Shown one piece after another: positions 25,796 to 32,593 of a stretch of 64,000 nucleotides of DNA. Under the pieces are notes generated by a model. That model saw nothing but the letters and a program-made list of their open reading frames with translations. It was not told the origin of the DNA and did not search any database. The first letter of the stretch is position 1. Each line of letters starts with the position of its first letter. Source of the stretch: JBGPGW01 sp046349515 (GTDB lineage: Bacteria; Pseudomonadota; Alphaproteobacteria; CADEGL01); the NCBI GenBank assembly GCA_046349515.1, contig JAXMCE010000002.1, positions 248,001 through 312,000 of the forward strand, read 5' to 3'. Made by a program: the position numbers and the translations under genes.

Positions 25796-26470
25796 TTAGT
25801 GACCGTTACCCGTCGGCTTGGACGAACCGCCGATGATCGCCGCAACCGTGTTCTGCGACTTCTGGCTGACGTTGTTGCCGTTGTTCTGGTTCACGTTGAT
25901 GAGACCAGTGGCCTGGTTGAACGAACCCTTGACGTCGTTCGACTGCGTCGCAACGTCGACAACGATGTTCGAGCCGTAGCCGGCCGACACGTAGGACATC
26001 TGGAGGCCAGCCGCGACCGCCGTGTTGTCGCCGCCGCTCTTGCTGCTGCAATCGCAACCGATGATCGCCGCAACCGTGTTCTGCGCATCCTGGCTGACGT
26101 TGTTGCCGTTGTTCTGGTTCACGTTGATGAGACCAGTGGCGCCGCCGAACGAGCCGTCGATGCTGTTCGAGTTGAAGACGCGGCCTTCGTCATTGTGATC
26201 GTAGGTCGAGCTCTTCTCGTAGCCGATCACGTAGCCGTAGTAGGTCTCTTTCGACGAGCTGCTGGTCTTGTGCGTCTCAGCCTGGCTGCCGATGACGATC
26301 GAGCCATCGTTCTCAACCGTGTTGATCTGCGCGCCGAGAGCGACCGCCGTGTTGTCGGTGGCGTGCTTGCCGTAGCCGTAACCCCAGAAATCGTTGCCCG
26401 AGGCCATGGCCGAGGTGGCGACGAAGCTCAGCGCGAGCGCCGAGGCCGTGCCCAGAAGGATCTTACGCAT
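25796..26470 (-). CDS. Fap-like amyloid subunit, two-repeat Asn/Gln-rich secreted protein (copy A)
   Basis: The 224-residue product starts at ATG 26470 after GGGAGAAAAACA. The signal peptide MRKILLGTASALALSFVATS ends at AMA-SG. Two copies of the unit GSF-x2-ATGLINVNQNNGNNVSQ-x2-QNTVAAIIG lie at residues 106-138 and 182-214, 76 residues apart. Each is preceded by a DNTAVA.G.Q segment. A Cys-x-Cys pair sits at 139-141. The pattern (G-x-I-x-V-N-x3-G-x2-N-x-Q-x-N) recalls the repeat ends of Pseudomonas FapB/FapC, whose fibres are functional amyloids. It is 80% or more similar by eye to the next gene upstream. The conserved FWGYGYGK near the mature N-terminus may be the targeting or gating segment. 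Fibre formation is inference. Confidence 0.8.
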   Translation of the reverse strand: MRKILLGTASALALSFVATSAMASGNDFWGYGYGKHATDNTAVALGAQINTVENDGSIVIGSQAETHKTSSSSKETYYGYVIGYEKSSTYDHNDEGRVFNSNSIDGSFGGATGLINVNQNNGNNVSQDAQNTVAAIIGCDCSSKSGGDNTAVAAGLQMSYVSAGYGSNIVVDVATQSNDVKGSFNQATGLINVNQNNGNNVSQKSQNTVAAIIGGSSKPTGNGH

Positions 26471-26489
26471 TGTTTTTCTCCCATTCAGT

Positions 26490-26568
26490 TTCGGTCTCTT
26501 CGACCGAGGTTCTCGAAACACCGCGGGGACTCGGAATGGTTAGTGAGCAACTTGGTCGAGAGACCGAA
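26490..26568 (-). promoter_or_regulatory. Structured 5'-UTR stem upstream of amyloid copy A
   Basis: In the mRNA, UUCGGUCUCU+CGACC (26554-26568) can pair with GGUCG-A-AGAGACCGAA (26490-26505), a 15-bp stem with one bulge closing a loop of about 48 bases. It ends about 20 bases before the start codon. The same stem with compensating changes is found before copy B, so an RNA structure acting on translation or stability is likely. Confidence 0.6.
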
Positions 26569-26597
26569 CCGAACCCCCAGATCGGTGACTTCTGTCG

Positions 26598-26613
26598 AGC
26601 AATCGGTGTGCCA
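26598..26613 (-). promoter_or_regulatory. Sigma-54 promoter of amyloid copy A
   Basis: On the minus strand: TGGCACA, CCGA, TTGCT. The invariant GG and GC are separated by exactly 10 bases and eleven or so positions agree with the TGGCACG-N4-TTGCW consensus. It lies 128 bp upstream of the ATG, leaving a long structured leader. Confidence 0.85.
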
Positions 26614-26688
26614 GCCGGGTCTGGCTCCTTAATCTGTTGGAAATGAACGGTTTCTTTCTTGGCGCTGGGGCCGGAAATCCGGTGTTCC

Positions 26689-26728
26689 GTGTAACACCCG
26701 AGAGAGTGCGGACACTGTCCAGTTACAC
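26689..26728. promoter_or_regulatory. Putative activator sites (UAS) for copy A promoter
   Basis: GTGTAAC (26689-26695) and its inverted form GTTACAC (26722-26728) flank CGGACACT (26709-26716). They lie about 75-115 bp upstream of the sigma-54 -24 element, the usual range for enhancer-binding proteins. The same words recur before copy B and before the sigma-54 activator gene. Confidence 0.55.
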
Positions 26729-26747
26729 TCGACGCTTTGGCCCCAAG

Positions 26748-26777
26748 AAAAATCCGGCGGGGCCAAGCCCCGCCGGA
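26748..26777 (-). terminator. Rho-independent terminator after amyloid copy B
   Basis: An 11-bp stem TCCGGCGGGGC/GCCCCGCCGGA with a 3-base loop is followed on the minus strand by TTTTTC. It lies 48 bp after the stop at 26825. The core CCGGCGGGG is the same as in the weaker hairpin after copy A. Confidence 0.85.
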
Positions 26778-26824
26778 CATATACGAGCCGCGTTTCTTAT
26801 CGTTACGTATCGTCGATCGCGAGC

Positions 26825-27505
26825 TTAGTGGGACTTGCCACCGATGATCGCCGCAACCGTGTTCTGCGACTTCTGGCTGACGTTGTTGCCGTTGTTCTGG
26901 TTCACGTTCATGAGGCCAGTGGCGCCGTTGAACGAGCCCTTCACGAGGTTCGACTGAGTCGCGACATCGACGATGATCTGGGCGCCGTAGCCGTCCCACT
27001 CACGCTCGCCGCTGCCATTCGCCACGTAGGAGAGCTGGAGGCCAGCCGCAACCGCCGTGTTGTCGCCGCCGCTCTTGCTGCTGCAATCGCAACCGATGAT
27101 CGCCGCAACCGTGTTCTGCGCATCCTGGCTGACGTTGTTGCCGTTGTTCTGGTTCACGTTCATGAGGCCAGTCGCGTGGTTGAACGAACCCTCGACGCTG
27201 TTCGAGTTGAACACGCGGCCTTCGTCGTTGTGATCGTAGGTCGAACCGTGCGAGTACTCGACGACATGACCGTAGTACGTCTCCTTGGACGACTCGCTGG
27301 TCTTGTGCGTCTCAGCCTGGCTGCCGATGACGATCGAGCCGCTGTTCTCAACCGTGTTGAGCTGGGCGCCGAGAGCAACCGCCGTGTTGTCGGTGGTGTG
27401 CTTGCCGTAGCCGTAACCCCAGAAATCGTTGCCCGAGGCCATGGCCGAGGTGGCAACGAAGCTCAGCGCGAGCGCCGAGACCGTGCCGAGAAGAATCTTC
27501 TTCAT
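26825..27505 (-). CDS. Fap-like amyloid subunit, two-repeat Asn/Gln-rich secreted protein (copy B)
   Basis: The 226-residue paralog of the 25796 gene has signal peptide MKKILLGTVSALALSFVATS and a cleavage site AMA-SG. Repeats with core ATGLMNVNQNNGNNVSQ lie at residues 106-138 and 190-222. The Cys-x-Cys pair is at 139-141. Compared with copy A it has Met for Ile in the repeat core and a longer inter-repeat segment containing GEREWDGYG. Start ATG 27505 follows AGGGAGAAAAACA. It has its own sigma-54 promoter, 5' stem and strong terminator, so it is an independent transcription unit and probably the most highly expressed subunit. The parallel is a FapC/FapB pair; which is the major subunit cannot be told from sequence. 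Confidence 0.8.
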   Translation of the reverse strand: MKKILLGTVSALALSFVATSAMASGNDFWGYGYGKHTTDNTAVALGAQLNTVENSGSIVIGSQAETHKTSESSKETYYGHVVEYSHGSTYDHNDEGRVFNSNSVEGSFNHATGLMNVNQNNGNNVSQDAQNTVAAIIGCDCSSKSGGDNTAVAAGLQLSYVANGSGEREWDGYGAQIIVDVATQSNLVKGSFNGATGLMNVNQNNGNNVSQKSQNTVAAIIGGKSH

Positions 27506-27529
27506 TGTTTTTCTCCCTAGAGTTTGATG

Positions 27530-27601
27530 TTCGGTCTCACGACCGAGGTTCTTATTCGACCGCAGGGATCCGGCCTGGATTCATCTGGTCGCGAGACCGA
27601 A
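27530..27601 (-). promoter_or_regulatory. Structured 5'-UTR stem upstream of amyloid copy B
   Basis: In the mRNA, UUCGGUCUC-G-CGACC (27587-27601) pairs with GGUCG-U-GAGACCGAA (27530-27544), a 15-bp stem with a G-U pair where copy A has a bulge, closing a loop of 42 bases. Stem conserved, loop diverged. Confidence 0.6.
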
Positions 27602-27631
27602 CCGAAGCCCCCTGTCGGCTCCGTGTTGTTT

Positions 27632-27647
27632 CGCAATCCGCGTGCCA
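27632..27647 (-). promoter_or_regulatory. Sigma-54 promoter of amyloid copy B
   Basis: On the minus strand: TGGCACG, CGGA, TTGCG. It has a perfect -24 element and TTGC at -12 with the correct spacing, 127 bp upstream of the ATG, the same distance as in copy A. Confidence 0.88.
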
Positions 27648-28133
27648 GAGCGTAAATCTCTTTTAACTCATTGATAAATCGCAATTAATTGAGAGAGAGA
27701 TTGTCGAACGTACAGCCGTAGTCTTCGAGTTTGTAACAAAGAGAGGCTCGGCAACCGAGTGATGCTTACTATACAAACCATTGTTTATATTGTTAAATTT
27801 CCACTTCTTTGTTCCTCGTCCCGGAGCTGGTGTAACGACCGTTCGCCGTGTCGCTCTTCCGTTACACAAGCCGGTGCGGTCGGACACTCGGGCGTGCTGC
27901 TTGAGCGGTGACTCGAGATCGCGCAATCTCAGCCGGGCGGAGCCACGGGAGGGAAGGCCGACGTTCGGCCCTCCGCCGGCCCCATCACTCTTCATAATGT
28001 GGAAACCATCCGATCCCTAATTTTGGGTCAGGTAACGCGGGTCCCGTTGCATCGCCCTTGCGGGTGACGCGCTTGCACACGATATACCAACGGTTTTCGC
28101 GATCCACGCCCTGCCATCTCTTCGAGGCAAATC
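27648..28133. other. AT-rich divergent intergenic region
   Basis: No ORF is credible. AT-rich stretches (27655-27700, 27770-27810) with a CAATTAATTG palindrome near 27692 precede the activator-like sites. The right part should hold the promoter of the TPR gene at 28134. Confidence 0.5.
27830..27888. promoter_or_regulatory. Putative activator sites (UAS) for copy B promoter
   Basis: GTGTAAC (27830-27836) and inverted GTTACAC (27861-27867), 24 bases apart, are followed by CGGACACT (27881-27888). They are about 185-240 bp upstream of the -24 element. In copy A the inverted pair is 26 bases apart. Confidence 0.55.
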
Positions 28134-29084
28134 ATGCGTCATATTCGATTGGGACTCATCACCCTGGCCGTGATCGGATCGTGCTGGGTGATCGGCGAGG
28201 CCGGCGCGCAGCAGGTCAGCGATGACGCAAAGAAGTGCGTCGACGATTCCTTGCCCCCCGACCCTGCAATCCAGGCCTGCACGCGGGCGATCGATTCGAA
28301 GCAAATCCCCGCGGGCCGCGCGCTGGCGGAGCTCTACTACCACCGCGGCAATGCCTGGAGCGTCAAAGACAATTTGGACAAGGCCATCGCCGACTACGAC
28401 GCAGCCACACAGAGCGACAAGACCTACGTGCCCGCTTTCGTCGGATTGGCGCGCGCCTGGCTGTTCAAGGGCGACACCGACAAAGCCATGGCCAACCTCA
28501 ATACCTCCGTCAGCCTCGATCCGAGGGACCCTGGAAAATTCTACGTCCGCTCCCGCATCTGGCTCATCAAAGGTGAGCCCAACAAGGCCGTGGCCGATCT
28601 CGACGCGGCGATCCGGATCCGGCCCGACATGGCGCCGGCCTACGGTGCGCGCGGTCGCGCCAAGTTCTACCGCGGCCAGTTCCCGGAGGCGATCGCCGAC
28701 CTGAAGCAGTACGCGGATCGCGACCCCAGCCCCTACACCTTCTTGTGGAGCTATCTGGCCAAGACCCGGGCGAATCAGGATGGCAAAGCCGATCTCGACC
28801 AGGCGGCAACCATGGTTCAGCCGACGCAATGGCCGGGGCCGCTCGTTCGGGCGTTTCAGGGTCAGCTCGACCGAGCCGGCGTGCTCGCCGCGATCGCCAA
28901 GGCCAATGCGAACGCGCGGAACGATCAGACCTGCGAAGCGGAGTTCTATCTGGGCGAGCTGGCCCAGTCCCTCGGGAAGTCGGACGAAGCGGAAAAGTCC
29001 TTCAACCGGGCGATCGAGATCTGCCCCAAGAACTTCATCGAATACGAGGGGGCGGTCGCCGAATTGAAATCACTCAAGAAGTAA
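28134..29084 (+). CDS. Secreted TPR-repeat protein
   Basis: The 316-residue product has signal peptide MRHIRLGLITLAVIGSCWVI ending at AGA-QQ. Tetratricopeptide repeats cover most of the mature part, for example ALAELYYHRGNAWSVKDN, AFVGLARAWLFKGDTDKA, and GELAQSLGKSDEAEKSFNRA. Four cysteines could form disulfides (KKCVDD, QACTRA, QTCEAE, EICPKN), in keeping with a periplasmic location. It probably acts as a protein-binding scaffold. It is divergent from the amyloid operon and shares the intergenic region, so a role in the export or assembly of its products is possible but unproven. GAGGCAAATC precedes the ATG. Confidence 0.82.
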   Translation: MRHIRLGLITLAVIGSCWVIGEAGAQQVSDDAKKCVDDSLPPDPAIQACTRAIDSKQIPAGRALAELYYHRGNAWSVKDNLDKAIADYDAATQSDKTYVPAFVGLARAWLFKGDTDKAMANLNTSVSLDPRDPGKFYVRSRIWLIKGEPNKAVADLDAAIRIRPDMAPAYGARGRAKFYRGQFPEAIADLKQYADRDPSPYTFLWSYLAKTRANQDGKADLDQAATMVQPTQWPGPLVRAFQGQLDRAGVLAAIAKANANARNDQTCEAEFYLGELAQSLGKSDEAEKSFNRAIEICPKNFIEYEGAVAELKSLKK

Positions 29085-29164
29085 GAGCCGACGCGCGACC
29101 GACATGCGTTTCGCATAGTCGTCCCACAAGTCATAGGCTTGATCTCAATGCCGCGTGGGACGGG

Positions 29165-29557
29165 TCAGTTTTTGCACGGGTAGCTATAGCGCAGCACTTC
29201 GGTCACGAAGTCGACGGGGTCCTCGTAGATCTGCGTGCTGACCTTGCTCGCGTTGGCCGCGACCGCGCCAACGAAATCCTTGACGATGAGCGAGGGCGGG
29301 AAGGGGCAGAACTTCTTCGCCGCTGGCGCGTAGTCGTTCATCACCGCGACCGCCTGGACCATGCCGAGGCAATAACCCTGGTTGAGCGGATTGTCGTTGG
29401 CATCACCCTTGACCACCGCCTGGCAGCCGACGATGACGGCACGGGTCGCCTGGCGCTTGTTCTCGTTCGCGGCCGCTCCTGACACCCCGACGGTTGCCGC
29501 GATGCCCGCCGCCACGGCGAAAACAGCGATGAAGATGGCGCTGACGCGCTTGTCCAT
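29165..29557 (-). CDS. Secreted Rap1a/Tai-like small protein
   Basis: The 130-residue product starts at MDKRVSAIFIAVFAVAAGIA with a signal peptide ending near GAA-AN. Four or more Cys residues occur, with the pattern VGCQAVV, QGYCLGMVQAV, KFCPFPP and SYPCKN. This C...GYC.G..C.P arrangement is that of the Rap1a/Tai family, known as periplasmic immunity proteins against type VI amidase effectors, and also found as orphan proteins. No effector or T6SS gene is in the window, so a housekeeping or locus-specific role is as likely. It sits between the TPR gene (convergent) and the LuxR regulator gene. Confidence 0.65.
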   Translation of the reverse strand: MDKRVSAIFIAVFAVAAGIAATVGVSGAAANENKRQATRAVIVGCQAVVKGDANDNPLNQGYCLGMVQAVAVMNDYAPAAKKFCPFPPSLIVKDFVGAVAANASKVSTQIYEDPVDFVTEVLRYSYPCKN

Positions 29558-29774
29558 GAATCCGCCCTCGCCGTAACCGCCCCACCCTGGCATCGAGCAA
29601 TTTCCCCAAGCGCATCGAAGGCCGGGACAGGCCTTGTCCTAGCGCGACCGGCGGAAGATGTCACATGCCTTCCACATTCCCCGCGCGACGGCCCCCATCC
29701 AGGGCCATGAACGGGGCCGATGCAATGTGGCTTTCACCATCGCACGCGCCGGCCGATGGGGGGAGACGTCGCGG

Positions 29775-30503
29775 CTAGTGGGGCTTTTTCTCCGTCGGCC
29801 CGATGCCGTGGTCGAGCGCCCAGATCGCCGCCTGGGTCCGGTTGGTCGCATTGATCTTGCGGAGGAGGCCCTTCATTCGAACCTTGATCGTGGCCTCGGA
29901 GACGTTGAGGCGCTGGGCGATCGTCTTGTTGGAAAGGCCGCCCACGAGGCAGCGGAGAACCTGGCGCTCCTGGTCGGAAATGTCCTCGACGTTCCGGCGC
30001 GTCCGCGGGCGTTCGCCGGGCGGGCGGTCGAGGAGGACGCGGACGAGGTCGGAGGAGAAGACTTTCTCGCCCGCAAGGATGAGGCGGATGAAACCGCGAA
30101 GCGCCGCCGCCGACACGTCGCGCGAAAGGCAACCATCCATCCCGGCTTCGATGCAGCGGGCGAGCCATTCTTCCGTGCGCGCCTCGCCGAACAGCACGAG
30201 CCTCACGCCGCTGAACCGCTGGGACAGGACCGCGATCTCCGCGAAGTAGTCCTCCGTGCTGGCGCCTGACGGCAGATCGATCAGCACGACATCCGGCAGG
30301 GCAGCCGGTTCGATGAGGCTCACCGCTTCGTCCATGCCGCGCGCCTCGCCCATGATCGCGAAATCCGGGTGCTGGAGGAGTGCGCGCAGGCCTTCGCGGA
30401 CAAGACGGCTCGCCGCGATGATGAATAGCCGCGCGGGAATCGCCATGGAGGCCGACGTCTCTCGCGGTTCGTTTGAGATTCCAGCTGTCATGGGGGCGTC
30501 CAC
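29775..30503 (-). CDS. LuxR/NarL-type regulator with atypical receiver
   Basis: The 242-residue product has an N-terminal receiver-like domain and a C-terminal LuxR HTH (ISDQERQVLRCLVGGLSNKTI, then SEATIKVRMKGLLRKI). In the receiver the acidic pair at the end of strand 1 is missing (RLFIIAASRLVREG in place of ..DD..), although an Asp remains in VVLIDLPSGAS. Phosphorylation is thus doubtful and another trigger is likely. The GTG at 30503 begins directly after the stop of the amyloid-type gene upstream, so the two are co-transcribed; ATG at 30491 or 30446 are alternative starts. It is a candidate regulator of the amyloid-like locus. Confidence 0.8.
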   Translation of the reverse strand: MDAPMTAGISNEPRETSASMAIPARLFIIAASRLVREGLRALLQHPDFAIMGEARGMDEAVSLIEPAALPDVVLIDLPSGASTEDYFAEIAVLSQRFSGVRLVLFGEARTEEWLARCIEAGMDGCLSRDVSAAALRGFIRLILAGEKVFSSDLVRVLLDRPPGERPRTRRNVEDISDQERQVLRCLVGGLSNKTIAQRLNVSEATIKVRMKGLLRKINATNRTQAAIWALDHGIGPTEKKPH

Positions 30504-31334
30504 TTAGAAGAACCGGGAGCCAAGGACCGCCCCTCCCTTGAGACTCACCTGCTGATTGACGTCGACGCCGTTGTTCTGCTGGACATTGGCGTTGACGAAA
30601 CCAAGGGCGCCGCCCGCACCATTGTATGAACCGCTGGGCAGAGCGTTCGTCTGCGTCCCGCCGGACTGGTTTCGCGTGTCCTGGTAGTAGAGCGCGGCCG
30701 TCTGCTGGGAGAGGACCTCGAGCGACTCGCAGGGCCCGATCGGCGGCACGGGCGGGACGTCGTCGCCCGACACCGTGGGGCGAAGCGCGACGGCGCCGCC
30801 GGCAGGCGGGTTCCCCGAGCACAGGCGATTGAGATTGGATGCATCGGACCCAGCCAGAACACGGAAGCTGTCGGAGCACCAAAACCCGAAAGGATAGTTG
30901 ATCATCGAGGCGATCCCGCTTGCGAGCGCGGCGATCGAGAGCTGCATGCCCGGCGCATTCGCGGGTCCCACATTCGAGCCGTCGGAGGCCGCGAGCACCG
31001 CCACCACGCCCGGTTGAATCTGCGGGACGAGCATGGCCGCGGCGAGCTCCTCGGCCCCCGCGCCTTGGCGCTCCGACAGCTGCACCGAGGGAGTCAGCAT
31101 GAAGGCACCCGAGAACTCAGCCGCCGCCGCGGGCGTCACGAAGACGCCAGACAGAAGGCCCACGCTCCTCAGCGACAGCGTGAACCCGATCAAGGAGAGT
31201 GTCAGGACGGCGAACGCCATCCACACGAACGCGGCCGGCCAAAGCGTGCGCGACGCCGCGGCGTAGGCCGAACGAGTAGAGGACTGATCGCCCACATGGA
31301 GGCGCCGTCCGCTCGCACTGATCACCAAGCTCAT
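30504..31334 (-). CDS. Membrane-anchored or exported protein ending in an amyloid-type repeat
   Basis: The 276-residue product starts at ATG 31334, preceded by GGAGGCAGTG. After a polar N-terminus of 30 residues there is one hydrophobic segment (about 32-56) and an AAAA-E site that could be cleaved. A middle part has two or more Cys (FWCSDSF, LCSGNPP, GPCESLE) and Pro-rich stretches. The last 45 residues read SGSYNGAGGALGFVNANVQQ then NNGVDVNQQVSLKGG, the same G-S-[FY]-N-x-A-x-G-x-V-N-x-N-x2-G-x3-N-Q pattern as the amyloid subunits. It may be a cell-surface anchor or a FapE-like minor subunit, separated by 3 kb from the main cluster. Co-transcribed with the LuxR-type gene. Confidence 0.68.
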   Translation of the reverse strand: MSLVISASGRRLHVGDQSSTRSAYAAASRTLWPAAFVWMAFAVLTLSLIGFTLSLRSVGLLSGVFVTPAAAAEFSGAFMLTPSVQLSERQGAGAEELAAAMLVPQIQPGVVAVLAASDGSNVGPANAPGMQLSIAALASGIASMINYPFGFWCSDSFRVLAGSDASNLNRLCSGNPPAGGAVALRPTVSGDDVPPVPPIGPCESLEVLSQQTAALYYQDTRNQSGGTQTNALPSGSYNGAGGALGFVNANVQQNNGVDVNQQVSLKGGAVLGSRFF

Positions 31335-31797
31335 CACTGCCTCCGCCTCGTACCGACAGCGCGCCGCTACGCGCAACGCGCCGCCGTGCCGCAGCGGAAT
31401 AGAACAGCACCCAACGTGCCAAACACCGCGTGGTCTCGATGCGGGACGCCGCGGAACACGTGCGAATGCGAAAAACGAAGAGGAAGTTTGGTTAAGAAGG
31501 TGGGGCGGGCCGATCGCGCATCGGCGAACACTCGTGTCAAAGAATGTCGCAACACGAGACACCGATGTATCGGTCACGTGACAGAAATTCCTTATCCGAA
31601 TCGGTAACCATACCGATCGCGTCTGCGATTTCGATTCCGTTGGCGCGAATAGAACGTCCGCGCTCCCACGTTCGGCTAGGGTGCGTTCGATCAGCCCTAC
31701 TCAATTCGGGTAGCACATCCCTGCTTCCGTCCATCCGCATCGAGCTACCAAGAACGATGCACCCGTTCGGATGCATCCCTGGCACAGATGTTGCGCC
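31335..31797. promoter_or_regulatory. 463-bp divergent intergenic region
   Basis: No credible ORF. It holds the promoter(s) of the amyloid-type gene (minus) and of the small gene at 31798 (plus), with the palindromes at 31509-31617 listed separately. Confidence 0.5.
31509..31617. promoter_or_regulatory. Cluster of palindromes with shared CCGAT/ATCGG half-sites
   Basis: Three palindromes occur within 110 bp: GCCGAT-N5-ATCGGC (31509-31525), ACCGAT-GT-ATCGGT (31561-31574) and ATCGGTA-ACCA-TACCGAT (31600-31617). A separate inverted repeat CTCGTGT...ACACGAG spans 31531-31558. The shared half-site suggests an operator for a dimeric regulator controlling the divergent genes. Confidence 0.5.
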
Positions 31798-32106
31798 ATG
31801 GATGACGCAAACGCGGTAGAGACCGCATCGTTAACACCGATCGCAATGATGGGCACGGAGCACACGACGATGTTGCGAGAGCAATCCTCCACAGAACGAC
31901 ACATCCTCCCCTTCAGCCGCGCACGGCGCGGACACGATGGCCAGGACATGCGGGCCGCGTTTCTTGCCTTTCTCGAGGATTTCGATCCCCGACGATTCCG
32001 GCGCGATGCGGGCTACCGTCATCGGATCGACCAGATGCTCCAGACGCTGAGCGAGACCGAGACCACGATCTTCTGCCGCATCTATCTCAAGCTGCTCACA
32101 CACTGA
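31798..32106 (+). CDS. Small protein, unknown function
   Basis: The product is about 102 residues from ATG 31798 (MDDANAVETASLTPIAMMG); ATG at 31873 is an alternative. No signal peptide or membrane helix. The C-terminal half (FLAFLEDFDPRRFRRDAGYR and on to the end) is rich in charged and aromatic residues and predicted helical. I do not recognise a family. It lies 99 bp before another small gene on the same strand. Coding status is moderately supported by its length and by codon pattern only. Confidence 0.45.
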   Translation: MDDANAVETASLTPIAMMGTEHTTMLREQSSTERHILPFSRARRGHDGQDMRAAFLAFLEDFDPRRFRRDAGYRHRIDQMLQTLSETETTIFCRIYLKLLTH

Positions 32107-32205
32107 CGGGACGGCGGCCGCGGGCACTCGCGGCCGAGCGGCACGACCATTGCGTCACGAGACGTGGCGCACGCACGAACAGAAAAAAGACGAGCGAGGT
32201 ACGCC

Positions 32206-32508
32206 ATGGCTAGCAAGACGATGACCGAGACCGCGGGGCTCACCGACGAGGAAGTGCGTCTGTTCATTCTGGTCGCGAACGGAATGATCCGTTCGTCGAT
32301 CTGGCGCGGCTTCTATCGGTTTCGCGGCCTCAACGCCGATTTCTTCGATGTCTACCTGGCGGACCGCCCGGGCGACGTCGTGAGCATCGGCGTCGGCCCT
32401 CAACGCCGCTTCTTCGCTCTTGACCACCGCGACAGCTCGGTCCGGATGGGCGAGACGTTGGCTGATGTCCTGGGCAACGTTGCCTTTACGCCCGCGGGAA
32501 TCGCCTAA
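32206..32508 (+). CDS. Small protein, unknown function
   Basis: The 100-residue product starts at ATG 32206, with GAGGT five bases upstream (MASKTMTETAGLTDEEVRLF). It appears to be an alpha-beta soluble domain: LTDEEVRLFILVANGMIRSS then RFRGLNADFFDVYL and DRPGDVVSIGVGPQRRFFAL. There is no signal peptide. I do not recognise the family. It may form an operon with the preceding small gene. Confidence 0.55.
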   Translation: MASKTMTETAGLTDEEVRLFILVANGMIRSSIWRGFYRFRGLNADFFDVYLADRPGDVVSIGVGPQRRFFALDHRDSSVRMGETLADVLGNVAFTPAGIA

Positions 32509-32593
32509 TGACGCGGCATGCGATGTCGGGCCGCGGCTTTGCCGGCCCGGCGGCGCCCGGATAGGATCCCGCACCTCTCGCTATCGGCCGGCC

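Noticed and set aside
25796..27505. CRISPR-like or mobile repeat unit
   Set aside because: The nucleotide repeats correspond to in-frame protein repeats and gene duplication; there are no spacers, cas genes, inverted ends or target-site duplications.
28055..28080. Possible sigma-54 promoter before the TPR gene
   Set aside because: GG and TTGC have the right 10-base spacing, but the rest of the -24 element (GGTGA instead of GGCAC) does not match.
29165..29557. Type VI secretion immunity module
   Set aside because: Only the Rap1a/Tai-like protein is present; there is no effector, VgrG, PAAR or T6SS structural gene in the window.
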